Shown here one piece after another: positions 10,412-21,316 of a stretch of DNA of 22,715 nucleotides. Made by a program: the position numbers and the translations under genes. The DNA lies in NCBI GenBank assembly GCA_027600665.1, contig JADGJL010000380.1, positions 1 through 22,715 of the forward strand, given 5' to 3'. The notes beneath the pieces are model-generated. The model was not told where the DNA came from. It did not search any database and was given only the letters and a program-made list of their open reading frames with translations. Origin of the DNA: Irineochytrium annulatum. Its lineage: Eukaryota; Chytridiomycota; Chytridiomycetes; Chytridiales; Chytridiaceae. Positions within the stretch are counted from its first letter, which is position 1. Every line of letters begins with the position of its first letter.

Positions 10412-13400
10412 CTAGACCTTCTTCATCGTGTTTCCGCAGTATATACAAGTTCTCACGGTCTTGAGCAGCAAGAATAGTATGCTCGACGGCTGCATCTCGC
10501 CCTGCGGCGCCTCGGGGGACTCCTTCAGCGCCGCAACGGTCAGTGTCTTGGCGCGACAGGTTGGGCAAGTCAGCGTGGTCGGCGTCGCGGCAGTCAGGAA
10601 TGTCACCATGCACCGTTCTGCAAATTGCAAAAAATATATCAAAAAAAAAAACAAAAAAGCAAAACTACGATCACAGCGAGCGGGATCGGCAACAAATACG
10701 TACCCCACCGATGCCCCGCCCCACACACGGCCTCCCACGGGCTTTCAAACGGCAACGTGGCACTGCAAGCCGCGCACGCCTCCTTCGCCGGCAGCCGCCC
10801 GGGGTCGAACTCCACCTCCCCGCCTCTACTGCCCGTCGTCCCTTCCCCGTGATCCCCGCCGCGATCCTCATCCAGCATGTTCGGGTACGTTTCCTTCACC
10901 ATCCCGAGAATCTGAGGGCTGGTCGTCGTCACGCCCCGAAGGAGGTTGCGCAGGGCGATCGTGCGGGATCGTGGCAGGACGAGGAGCGCCCAGTCGGAGA
11001 GGAGAAGGAGCATGAGGGCGTCCGAGTCTGAATAAAACGCTCGCGCATTAGACAACATAAGCTGATTTGGCATTTGAACGCAATCACGTTATACCGGTGA
11101 TGGTAATGGAGCCAAAGCACAAGTAGCCGGCGGACGCCTCTACGATGCAATCTGCATAATAAGCCATCAGGAGGCGGGAGTTGTCCTCGACGGACACGGC
11201 GATATCTTGCTTCAGAATGGCGTCGCTCGTTAACGCCTAATGATGACCCCAGAATGGCGAGGTAAGAGTTAATCGTGATCGGAGGTGGACGGAAGTTGCG
11301 GGTGACTTACCAAAAACCGCCGCAGGAGTGTATTCATGAGTCGGAGGGCGTTGATGTGGGAGTTGGTATAAAGAAGCTCGCCTATAAGCTGTTTGAACCG
11401 CCTACGATTCCTTTCAGAAAAAGGTCACTCGCATAATACAAAAACACGTACGCGCTTAAACTCTGAACGCCGTCGTAATTCGTGGACCCAAAGCGATCTT
11501 TCGAATCGGCGTAGTGAGCGCGCAGGACAGAAGCGTACTGAAACAGGAACGCGTCTTCTGAGTCGTGATGAACCTCGAACGCGTACTCGACCACGTCGTA
11601 AAGAAGGTAATCCGCCGAGTTTCTGTAGACTGATAGTCACCCATCAGCATCTCTCCAAACCTATCACCAAGTTATAGTGACAGTGGTGGAACTTACACAG
11701 AGCAGGGTCCTTGATCTGCGGGAGCGTCCAGGCGATCAGCGCTTGCTCCATGTCCTCGTCCTGCGTCGCCTCCTGCGTCGCATAGGGACGAAAGATCGCG
11801 AGGCAGCAAGGGGCTTTCGCGTTCGTCGTGTACCCGATGATCGAGAACGGCGGATGCAACCTGTCGACAAATACACCATCTATCAGACGACATAATCCCG
11901 TCTCCTCACCGACATCGTTCTCTCACGCACCGGAAGAGCACAGCATCCATGAGCCCCCCCGCGGACGGCGCCGCTCCGTGGAAGTTCACGACCTTAGCGC
12001 CCTTCTGCCCCGGAAGCGCCCCGACCGCCGCTGCAGGGCCGTCGTTGTCATCGTCCTCGTCGTCCCCGCCCGCGTCGTTCGAGAAGAAGATCTGGCGGAT
12101 GAACTGGTCCGTCAGGTCCTCCATGAGCGCAAACGTCCCGTCGGGCTCGCACGCGATCAGGAGCACCTTGCCGTCGACGGTATAGACGCGGAGCTCGTCG
12201 CCGCCTACGCCCCAGACGAGGCCTGCGGAGTAACGGTTAAAAAGAGCCATGGGGGACATAGAATGTAATGTTTTACCTGAGATAGTTATGAAGACGGGCA
12301 GGTCGACGGGGTTGACGGCCGGGTCGGGGGCCAAAGGATCCGGAGCGGGGTCGGGCGGGAGGTACCAAAACCATACTTGCGGGCCCTTCGCGATAGCTAA
12401 ACGGGGTACACCACCCTAGATCGATGAGAAAGCCCGTTCCTTCCGCAGCGTTTAAAGATACAAAGGCACGACCTACCACGGGCGTATAAAACTTCATCAA
12501 CGAGACCACCGCCTCATACTTCGTGATGACGCGTTTAAAAAAGGTCGCCGTGAAGTTGAACCCATCGCCCAATCGCTCGCGATCCTCGGGCGACGCCGTC
12601 AGGTTACCCGATATCCGGTACACGACGATCTCGCCGCTGTGCGAAGCAATCGCGAGAAAGCAGTCTTGCGGGTACCCAATGGGTTTCAGACGAATTCTTG
12701 GCGAACCAAATATCTGAAAACTAACCTGCACGGTCTGGGCCCACTAGCCAGCTTGAGAATTGGAGCACCGTACACCACGCATGAAAGGCCAGGATGGTGT
12801 AGAAGTATTTATATGTCCGAGTCCCGGCGTCGAAGCTGTTGACGCAAGTAAGCGCAAGTCCATTCCACAAAGATAAGAGTGAAATTGTACATGAACAGCG
12901 TCACGGTTCCGCCTTTTGATCCGCAGGCGACGATGGAGTAGCGGCGATGATATTTGCCGGGGATCAGCATAGTCTCGGACCATGCCACAGCTGGTTGAAA
13001 GATAAGCTGACAAAAGAATCTCGCAATAGACTCAACCCACCCATTGTCTCGATCTTGTTAAATTTGGACACGTCGTCGGCGAAATCGTCGGCGTTGTACC
13101 CAAGCAAGGCTAAGATCACATCTGATAGGTCATACACCTGGCATCCCCATAAGCGAGAGAGCGCAATTCAGTGTTTATTTTGCACCTGGCTCTTCTCCTC
13201 TCACGCAGACGCACCATGCTCCATTTGGACTCTGCCGGATCGCCCATGGGCTCCCAAACGCCAACCAGATGACTCGTCGTGACGGCCAGCGCCACGCACC
13301 CGCCTCGCTCCGAGCAACCCAGCGGGCTCCACACCATCTGAAAGAAGGACTCGTTCCGGACGTCCGATGCCCTGATATTCCCGTCGTTCGCGCCGGCCAT

Positions 13401-13660
13401 GACGCGATACGTGAACTTCTTCTTGCCCGAGGTCGTGATGGCGTTGCGTTTGAACTCAGAGAGGCGGTCGAGCTTGTGCGGGGAATGGCCCGGGGTCTGG
13501 TGTTGAGGGAGAAAATCAGCTCGCGGGTCGTCGGCGACCGGCTGCCCGGCCCTGTGTAACTCACGATGACGTGGAGCGCCGAGCCGACGACCGCGATCAT
13601 GTTATCGCGGCTCCAGTGGACGGCGTCCATCCGACTGGGAACGTCCACCATCCGTAGCAT
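10412..13660 (-). CDS. GTF3C4: Transcription factor IIIC 90-kDa-type subunit (WD40 + zf-TFIIIC)
   Basis: Fourteen exons: 13660-13565, 13496-13215, 13137-13041, 12990-12891, 12835-12769, 12725-12477, 12415-12277, 12222-11931, 11860-11697, 11629-11452, 11410-11311, 11236-11095, 11027-10704, 10617-10412. They encode 811 aa, close to human GTF3C4. The N-terminal half is a TFIIIC_delta-like WD40 propeller: PSRMDAVHWSRDNMIAVVGS, FFQMVWSPLGCSERGGCVAL, then HAWCTVSF and FLAIASHSGEIVVYRI. Residues 720-811 form the paired zinc-finger module CxxC, CGAGH, RC, CPTC and CIYCG typical of zf-TFIIIC. TFIIIC binds A/B boxes of Pol III genes and recruits TFIIIB. An acidic insert (DDEDDDNDG) sits in the middle. 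Introns are 41-86 nt. The acceptor of the fifth intron could instead be at 12714, removing four residues. The gene diverges from the cyclin L gene across 204 bp. Confidence 0.87.
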
Positions 13661-13864
13661 TGCTGCGACAAGGCGTCGGTGTCGTTTGACGGCAGTCCGA
13701 TGGGTGAAGTCGTCAATTCGAGTCCGACATTGCTTACAAGAGGCTTGACCAACAACAGCACGACTTCCGACCGCGATCGCGGGTTCCCCGTCGGTTCCTT
13801 CTCCCGGCCGGCGTATCGCGCTGTAAATCTTCCCCGTCAGTCGGCATCCAAGATCGCCCTTAGA
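13661..13864. promoter_or_regulatory. Compact divergent promoter between TFIIIC and cyclin L genes
   Basis: Only 204 bp separate the minus-strand TFIIIC start from the plus-strand cyclin L start, so both promoters must overlap here. The plus-strand frame of cyclin L stays open through it from an ATG at 13679, so a longer cyclin N-terminus is formally possible. No TATA box is evident. Confidence 0.55.
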
Positions 13865-14740
13865 ATGGCCAGGTTCCTCCAGAACAGCCTGACGACGGCG
13901 GAACTTTTCGCTGCGACGCCGTCGTCGCTCCACGGCATCGCGAGGGAACTCGAGACCGACCTCAGGATCCACGGCACGAACCAGATTGCCGCGGTTGGCA
14001 TCCTCCTCCGCCTGTGAGTAGTGTCAACCTCGCTCGTAATTGGCCTAATCGCTGCTTAACTACCCTCCATTTTTTCAAGCCCACAAACCGCCATCGCGAC
14101 CGCCCAGACCATCTTCCACCGCTTCTACTGCCTCGTCTCCTTCAAGGACCACCGCATCCGCGACGTCGTCCTCGGCAGCGTCTTCCTCGCCTCTAAAGTG
14201 GAGGAGTGCCCACGCAAAATCAGGGACATCATCGACGTCTACGACAAGCTCCTCCACCCGACCCACGTGGGCTGCGACGACAGGGCGTTTGACGCGTACA
14301 AGGAGTGCATGATTCAGGCCGAGCTGCAAATCCTGTGCAGGCTCGGCTTCGACGTGCAGGTGCAGCACCCGCATGGGTACATGATCAATTACCTGCAGAG
14401 CTTGGGCCTGGCGGAAGATCGGGTGCTGCTTCAGACGGCGTGGAACTACCTGAACGACAGGTTGTCGGCCTTTCCTTTCCTCCCTTACTTGCAACGCAGC
14501 TCATCAGTTTGTTGTTCTGAAAGCACGAGGACGATTGTTTGCGTCTGTTGGCAGCCGTCGTGCATCGCGTCCGCGGCCATCTTCCTCGCCGCGCGAAAGT
14601 GCGGCATCAAGCTACCGACGTCGCCGCCGTGGTGGGAGCTGTTCGACTGCGGCCTGCAGGACCTCGAGGCAATATCTTCACACATTCTATCGCTTTACGA
14701 TCGCAAGAGTTTGAGCGTGTCTAACAGCGAGTTTATTTGA
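13865..14740 (+). CDS. CCNL: Cyclin L (transcriptional/splicing cyclin), short form
   Basis: Three exons (13865-14013, 14080-14460, 14524-14740) give 248 aa; introns are 66 and 63 nt. The first cyclin box carries the cyclin L signatures TPSSLHGIARELETDLRIHG, LLRLPQTAIATAQTIFHRFY and ASKVEECPRKIRDIIDVY. The second box shows NDSTRTIVCVCWQPSCIASA, joined across the second intron, and AAIFLAARKCGIKLP. Cyclin L pairs with CDK11-type kinases and acts in pre-mRNA splicing and transcription in the nucleus. The protein stops soon after the last cyclin helix (HILSLYDRKSLSVSNSEFI) and lacks the RS-rich tail of animal cyclin L. Start: ATG 13865 sits just before the conserved region; ATG 13679 in the same frame would add 62 residues with no conserved motif. 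Cyclin K is an alternative but fits the signatures less well. Confidence 0.85.
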
Positions 14741-14919
14741 TCTCGATTTCATTCCTTCCTTCCTTCCTTCCTCTTTGATACCACCACCCTTGCCGAATAT
14801 TGCATATGTAGAGTGCTGTCGTTAATACAATCCGGGGCTTGTTCTACCTCGACATCATGACGAAGGTCAAGGTCCAAAGTAGGTGAAGATCGTCGAAGTG
14901 TCTTAATCAGATCGACGAT
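14741..14919. promoter_or_regulatory. Intergenic: cyclin L 3' end and NYN gene promoter
   Basis: This is a 179-bp gap between tandem plus-strand genes. It contains the (TTCC)5 microsatellite listed separately and a mixed-composition stretch up to the NYN gene start. There are no other recognisable elements. Confidence 0.5.
14752..14771 (+). repeat. (TTCC)5 tetranucleotide microsatellite
   Basis: Five perfect TTCC units begin 12 bp after the cyclin L stop codon, in the presumed 3' UTR. It is a simple-sequence repeat with no visible coding or structural role and could be length-polymorphic. Confidence 0.9.
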
Positions 14920-16352
14920 ATGACCGCGCCCATCCCCGCTATGGTGTACTGGGACGTCGAGAACGTCGGCGTTCCCGGCGGGATGAGAGGCGAGGACGTC
15001 GTGAGGAGGTTGGTTGATCTTCTTGCTGAATCGAGGCTGACGGGGCGGCCTTTCGACAGGATCAAGTCTCTTGTTCTGAACGCCGACCACGGCGTTCGGC
15101 AATCCACCCATCGCAACAACCCGGGCCCATTGTCGAATAACGGGACAGGGTCAGCGCAGGCGCCTCGATCGCTGAGGGAAATCGTTGCGGTCTGCTCAAT
15201 GAACCACGTCAGCGACATTCTCCGGAGGTCGCTTCAGGAGTGCGGCGTCGTGATGATGGATTGCGCCTCGGGCAAGCAGAACGCCGCCGACATGGCTTTG
15301 ATGGCCGAGATACTGAAGGTAGTTGTGGCCCCTGATCACGCAGCTTTGATGCTAAAACCTACGCGCACCTCCAGCTCACTCTCCACAACCGCCCGCCATT
15401 TCGCATCTACCTGATCTCCTCGGACAAGGATTTCGCTAAGACGCTCAACATCCTCGCCGACTTCGGCTACGAAGTCACCCTTATCCACGGGCCACAAGTT
15501 TCGGGCACGCTCCTCTCCGCCGCTACCGAGGCCTACGAGTGGGCCGACGTCATGGGCCTCCCGGCTCACTCCTACGGTCCCGTCACAGGGTGGAATCACT
15601 CTCCGCCACCGCCGCCGCCATCCGTCATCTCCTCCCTACAGGCCGACCAGCAGTCGGCCTTTGCCACTATCCACTCGTACGTCCACCAGCGGCCACATCC
15701 GTCACCGTCCCAGGCGCGGACGCCGGATCCTTCCCCGCCGCGGGATGTACCGGGCGGCGGCTGCGCAAACGGCCTTGCGTCCCGGAAGAGCCTATCCAGC
15801 CTTGACGCGTCCCCGCCCCGCGGTGGCGTCAACGGCGGAGCCAGCGCGCGGAAGAGCCCGATCAACGGGAGCCGGAGGAAGAGCATTGCGGGGACAGACG
15901 TCACGACGAAGGGCGTGGGGAAGAGCACGGAGGTTACGCCGGCGAAGAAGAGCATCACGGGCCTCGAGGCGCCGCCAAAGCGATCGCCGGCGGGACCTCG
16001 CCCGCCCCCTCAGTCGCTGATGGCTTTATCGAGCTCGCCGACGATACCGCCGACGCTCATCCCTTCATCGGTCCTCCTATCGTCATCGTCCGCTCCGGGC
16101 GAGTCGCCCCCCATGCGGCCGGCGTCTCCGCAGCCGTCCCAGTTTGCTTTATTGCTGGACACTCTAGGGTCGCTGGATGAGGGCGGATCGGTGGGAGGGG
16201 TCGCTATGGCGAAGCTGAAGGAGATGGTCGGCGACACCATCGTTGACGACCTTGGGTTTCCAAGCGTGGAGGCGTGCGTGAACGATGCATATGCGGCGGG
16301 ACTGGTTGATTTTGTTATGTCCGGGGCTGGAGTAAGAGTGGTGATTAAATAG
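14920..16352 (+). CDS. NYN-domain (PIN-like RNase) protein with LOTUS-like C-terminus
   Basis: Two exons (14920-15318, 15375-16352; 56-nt phase-0 intron) encode 458 aa. Residues 8-190 form a NYN domain of the MARF1/limkain-b1 kind: MVYWDVENVGVP with D12, a strand LVLNADH with D56, NAADMALMAEIL with D124, and LISSDKDFAKTLNIL with D150/D152. These acidic residues are where the family binds metal for RNA cleavage, so an active RNase is likely. Residues 200-380 are disordered and rich in Ser/Pro, with repeated basic phosphosite-like motifs (SRKSL, ARKSP, RRKSI, KKSI). Residues 390-458 (FALLLDTLGSL to RVVIK) have the spacing of an OST-HTH/LOTUS winged helix: F..LL..L, a helix with KLKEMV, GFPSVEACVNDA, then a final beta strand. 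NYN plus LOTUS is the MARF1 arrangement. The LOTUS part is inference from pattern only. Confidence 0.82.
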
Positions 16353-16838
16353 AGACGTGAATAGACGGGGCTTTTGTTTTATTGTCACGGCCTGTGGACG
16401 ATGTAATTCGTAATTACACGCGATTATAGGAGTTCGAGGTCGATTGTGAGGCTGTATATTTTTTTTCCACATTTATATACCTAATCCGTATTGCCCAGCC
16501 ATCTTTAGATCACTCCTCTCTATATTATTTCTGCCAAATGTTTGGTTACTTCCTCAAATTGCTGCAAAAATAATGCATTTAAATGCGCCAGAGTACCTCA
16601 AGCTCCTAATTAATATACATGTGCTCGGGCAAGCAAAAATGGTCTTACTGCGACCTTGTTTGAACGTAAATAATATAGAGTCGCCAATTGATTGTGTACA
16701 ATATACTCCGAATATGTCCAGCCAATAGAAACCCGATAACAGGATACGCCAACATACAAAGAAATACCATAAGCCACAAACGAAGGGTACAGAAGGGATC
16801 GCGAGAGCGCATCTTAAAGTCGCACAAGTATACAATCA
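16353..16838. other. Convergent 3' intergenic region, nothing recognised
   Basis: This 486-bp AT-rich stretch lies between the NYN gene (plus) and the Reb1/TTF-I-like gene (minus), which converge. It must hold both 3' UTRs. Small minus-strand open frames at about 16554-16842 encode hydrophobic, low-quality peptides and overlap the 3' side of the minus gene; I treat them as chance. Confidence 0.55.
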
Positions 16839-19800
16839 TCACACACCATTCTCTAACCGCCTAACCTTCTTTGGCTTACGAGCAGGCGCCGATCCATCAC
16901 CAAAAGCTCTATCGCCCCTTTCGTCCGCCTCGTTGATCTTCCTCATGATACTCGTAAAATACTCAGCACGACCATCTTCAGCTCCAGGTGCCTCCTCGAC
17001 ACCGTGATCCCTGTCCATCTTCCTCTTCTTCGTCTTCTTTTCGTGAGTAACATCCCCTTCTCCCTCGTCATACGTCGCCGCATTTTCCTCGCCCACATCC
17101 CTAACCTTCTTCGTCTTTGGCACAACCTCCTCCACTGCAACCCACTCCGCAATAGAGCACTCCGGCTTTTCCTTTCTCTTCTTTTTCTTCTTTTTCTTCT
17201 TCTTCTTCGACGCATGCCCCTCACGTACCGCTTCCGCGACGTCCGCCGCCGGTTTAACAACGAGCGCGGGCTCGGCATCCTCACGCTCCCTCGGCGCCTT
17301 CTTCTTCTTCTTCCGCACATCGCCCTCATCGATCACCGCTTCCTCAACGTCCGCCGCCGGCTTAACAACTGGCTCCGTATCCCCGTCTTTTCTCCGCGCC
17401 TTCTTCTTCTTTTTCCGGACATCGACCACCGTTTCCTCGATGTGCGTCGCCAGCTCATCAACAGCCTCAGGCTCGTCCACAATCTTCCTCTTGTCATCCT
17501 TCTTCTTCTTCCTCGGAACGTCCACTTCCGCAACCGCTTCCTCAATTTCCACCGCCGGCCCCGACTCGCTTGCCTCCGTTCCTTTTTTTTTCTTCTTCTT
17601 CCGCAAGGGTGCCTCCTCGTCAGCCGCCGTTACAACAGGCTCCGAGGCTAGCTTGGACGCCTCCATCTGAATACGAGCCCGCTCTTTCTTCTTCCGATTC
17701 GTCGGTTCCCCGTCAACCGCCATAACCTCGTCCACCTCCGCAGATGCAGCGTCATCCGGGGCAACCTCCACCGCTTTCTTCTTCTTCTTCTTCTTTTTCT
17801 TCTTCTTCTTGGGCACCGGGCCTTCGGCAGCCGTAGGCTCGACACTATCGGCGTTGGCGCGCTTCTTTAGGGAAGTCGCTCTAGCCGCCTCCTCCGACTG
17901 CTCGGCCACCGTCTGCACGCTGTCCTTCTTCATTTTCTTTCGCGGACCCTCCGCGAGGGGTTCATTTTCTAAGGGCTCCTCTTGCGCCATAGCCACGTTC
18001 TTCCTCTTCTTGTTATGCTTAGAACTAGCTTCGGCCGTAGTAGGATCGGCAACTCCGGCAGTGACTCGGCTCTCAAAAAAGTCCGCGGCCGCCTCACGTG
18101 CTTCCGCTTGCTTTGCCTCCGCCCGTTTGCGGTCCCGCCTCTTCTTCCGCTTAGCCTTCTTCAATCCCTCCTCCGTAAGCTTCGATTCATCGTTGCCTAC
18201 GGGCTCAAACACCTTCCAATCCATGCCCTTCGCCGTCTTCCCGTGCTTCGACCACCCGCCTGCATCAACAACATCAGTTGGATCCTCGCCCACGGCTCGC
18301 TTCTTTATCTTCGTGATTCGCCCGCTTGTATCCGCCGCGTTTTGAAACTTCAAGGTCGATTGAGTCCCGAGATCGCTGGCGGATATAAAGCGGTCCGGTG
18401 CCATAACGGGTGTCGTCTATTAACACAACAGTTGGTTATAAGTTAAGCAAGTATTTTTGATTCCCACCTCTGTACAGTCATGGTCAGTTGCCGGAGCAAC
18501 GTCGGCGCCAGATTCCCCGCCGGCCGACTTCCTCCCCTTCTCTCGCTGCTTCATCGGACCGATAGCTTCAAAATCAACGGCAAGAAGTTCAGGCATCTCC
18601 ATGGGGTCAACGCTGTCTACCCTCCTCTTCCCTTTCATCTTCTTCTTCTGCGACGCAATCGCCCTGTCGTCCACCGCGGCTTTCGCTATAACCGCAGAAC
18701 CCTCCTCCGCGTGAACCTTCCTCTTCCTCGACCGCTCAGCCTTCTTTACCAATTCGGCAGCTAAGACTGAAGCTTCCTCGCATTCGAGCAATCCGCCGTC
18801 CTGGGTTGTGTCCTCAGCTGCCTCTCCCTTATCGCTCACGTCGAATTCACCGTTATCATTCTTCCCCGCAGCCACGTCCTCCTCTCTCTCGTCAAGCCAT
18901 CCGTTGTCCTCGTTTGACTTCTCCGCTGCCTCTCCCTCGTCGCCCTCATCCAATTCTACGTCACTCTTTACCGCGGCTGAATCCTCCTCTCCTTGGTCGA
19001 GCGATCCGCCGTCCTGGTTTGTCTTCTCCGCTACGCCCCCGTCGCTTACCTCGTCCAATCCAGCATCAGTGCTCTTCCCTGCGGCCAAATCCTCCTCTCT
19101 TTCGTCTTCACCTTCTCCTGCATCAACAGTCTCCGCGCTCTTCTCGCGCACGTCATCCTTTGCTCTTGCAGCGGCGGCGACTGTGAGAGCTTTAGCAAGC
19201 GAATTCGCTGAAACACCCTCCCGGTCTTCTTGCACCTCCTCAGACTCGGACTGCTCCTCCTCAACGTCAACTTCCTCCTTCTCGGCCTCCATATCTTCTC
19301 CTGCCAGCTCGTCCGGTCGGCCGTCCTCCAGAGCCTCCGAACTAGACAGACGAGACTCGCGCTCGGTCTCGTAGTCCCCATTCTCGGAACCCCGTTCTTC
19401 GGAGCCTGCCAACTCATCCACCTCGTCGCTACCGTTGCCACTGTCAAGCATTCCCGCCGGCTTCGCGGTTTTCTTTTTCTTGTTGACATAAGCCCTCGCC
19501 GACATCCCTCTCAAAGCCTTAACGTTCATCAAACACTTCTTGACAACTTCCCGAAACGACATCTCGCTCGTATCCCCCAACCCCGCCACAATCGTCCGCC
19601 ACTGTGACCTCAAACATTCCTTCCCCCACCTCTCGGCCTGCTTTAAATGCCCCCATTCAATTTCCGTCTCATCCCTCCAACCCCGCCCCTCCTCCATCAT
19701 CGATCGCACGAGCTGGGCCGTGTCCTTTGGGCCCCACGTCCTGAGAACGGCCTTCTCGGCCGTCAGGTCCGGCTGCTTGCGCATGGCGTGCGCCCACATC

Positions 19801-21316
19801 CAAATGTGGCCCGCGGAGGTGGCCTTGGCGCGGCACTGGGCCCAGCTGCGGGTCTTAACGTCGGCGGCCACGCGGGACCAGGAGGACTGGCTGGCGGCGT
19901 CGATCCCGTCGGGGCAATGGGCGCGGATAGCGGTCAGGAGGCGGAGGACTTCTGGTTGGGACCACCAACCGCCACTTTGGGCCAATTGGCGGTTAATCAG
20001 GCGGGTATAGTAATTCTAAGTACATAAAAAAAGTTAAAGCGTGTTAGGTATTGCTACAAAGGAATGACTAGAATACCACACCTTACAGCTAGGTCGACCC
20101 AGCAGCCTTTCAATCTCGGTCCACTTGTTGCCCATTTGGCGAACGAGTTCCACAAGCCTTTCTTCCTCTTCCGGAGTCCACGGTTTCTGAATGCCGGCGC
20201 GCTCGGGCTTCAAATTCGCCTGCAGGAAATTGTAGAGCTGTTTACCGCGTAAGCGCCAGGTACAACACGCTAAAAGTTTTTACAAACCTGATCGTATGAT
20301 CTATTAAGCCTCGCCCGCTCCGCGATAATCCTCGTAAATGGGACATTCTTTGCCTTACCATTTGCCACCTTCTTTGCGGCCACGCCCACGATGACGCCGT
20401 CCACCTTTTTCCTAGGAAACGCAATCATCTCCAGCTCCTCCTCATCCAACCCTTCCTCATCCATGTAGCTCTGTACGGCATTCATGACCCTGTTCCTCTC
20501 CCTGATCGAGAAAGGGCCCTTCGCGAACGTCGTGTCCACCTCGTCCTTCTTATTTTTGAATCGTCGCGCGAGCGGGCGCGGGTCGTTGTCGTCCTCGATT
20601 TGGCGGGCGAGGGACTCGGGTATGCCCGGCCAGAGCGCGCCGTCCTCCTCGCCGTCGCCTCCGTCGTCCTTGTACGAGCGGAGGTTACGGCGGAACGCGG
20701 TCTTGAACACGGCACCACCGCCGCCGCCGTCAACTGCCCCGCCGTCGTCGTCAACGTCGTCATCATCCGGAGAAATGAGCGGCTGTGTCAAGTTCCGCCG
20801 TATGGATGTGCTCGCGCACGGGCTGCTCTGGACGTTTGCGCCACCGACGTCCACGCCGCACCCCTTGTCGTCATCGTCATCTACCGCTACCATGCCCGAC
20901 GCCAACACGGGGATCGCCGTCGCCTTCCCCTTCTCATAAACTAATGGAGCCCCCGCCGATGAGGGCACGGCCGCGCCCCGCCAAGCTCTCGGCCGCCGAT
21001 GCTCAATACTAGGTAGATCGTTTGCCTTCGGCGGCATTGCGGCCTTGGACGGTAGCAGCCGCTTCGCTACATCGGTTGGTTTAGACGGAAAGAGGGATGT
21101 TGCCGCGTCGCCGGCCCGCCGGAACTCCACGCCCACGTCCATCGCGTCCAGAACGGGAGGGAGGACGACCCTTTGGGGCCGAGGCGCCTTCACCGCAGCC
21201 GTTGCGCCGACAGCCGTGCTGGCTGCACTCGGAAGATGGTTGGACCGCCTCGGGTTCCTGACTGGGCCGCGGGGTGGAATAACCACGTCCGGCCTTGGCG
21301 GGAGCGGATGCAGCAT
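16839..21316 (-). CDS. Reb1/TTF-I-like multi-Myb protein with long acidic and Lys-rich tail
   Basis: Four exons (21316-20288, 20237-20082, 20015-18468, 18416-16839) give 1436 aa; introns are 50, 66 and 51 nt, all phase 0. After a disordered N-terminus come four Myb/SANT-like segments: residues 264-343 (GPFSIRERNRVMNAV to ERARLNRSYDQ), 361-398 (KPWTPEEEERLVEL, NKWTEIERLLGRPSCKNYY), 411-463 (GGWWSQPEVLRLLTAI to WAQCRAKA) and 487-538 (RTWGPKDTAQLVRSM, WGHLKQAERW, LRSQW). This order is that of TTF-I/Reb1 proteins, which bind rDNA terminators, stop Pol I and block replication forks. An acidic region with tandem repeats (702-807) and a Lys-run region (1114-1328) follow. The third intron joins two long open stretches separated by only 15 bp; the frame fits and both sides are charged low complexity. 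The start is the first in-frame ATG. The role in rDNA is inference. Confidence 0.75.
17166..17810 (-). repeat. Alternating Lys-run / acidic repeat array in the Reb1/TTF-I-like gene
   Basis: Seven lysine runs of 4-13 residues (some with a flanking Arg) alternate with acidic segments of about 23-60 residues. Several units share a VKPAADVEEAV or EIEEAVAEVDV core followed by RKKKKK. On the plus strand the lysine runs appear as (CTT/TTC)n tracts, a likely slippage site. Unit similarity is highest between the copies at about 17215-17395. Confidence 0.8.
18780..19097 (-). repeat. Three tandem acidic coding repeats of about 36 residues
   Basis: Inside exon 3 of the Reb1/TTF-I-like gene three diverged units follow one another. 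Each opens with EED-x-AA-x-K, passes an acidic DE/DEGD stretch, has AEK or AED, and ends with an (E/Q)D(G/N)G-x-L motif. Unit lengths are 36, 35 and 35 codons, about 106-108 bp. Confidence 0.75.
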
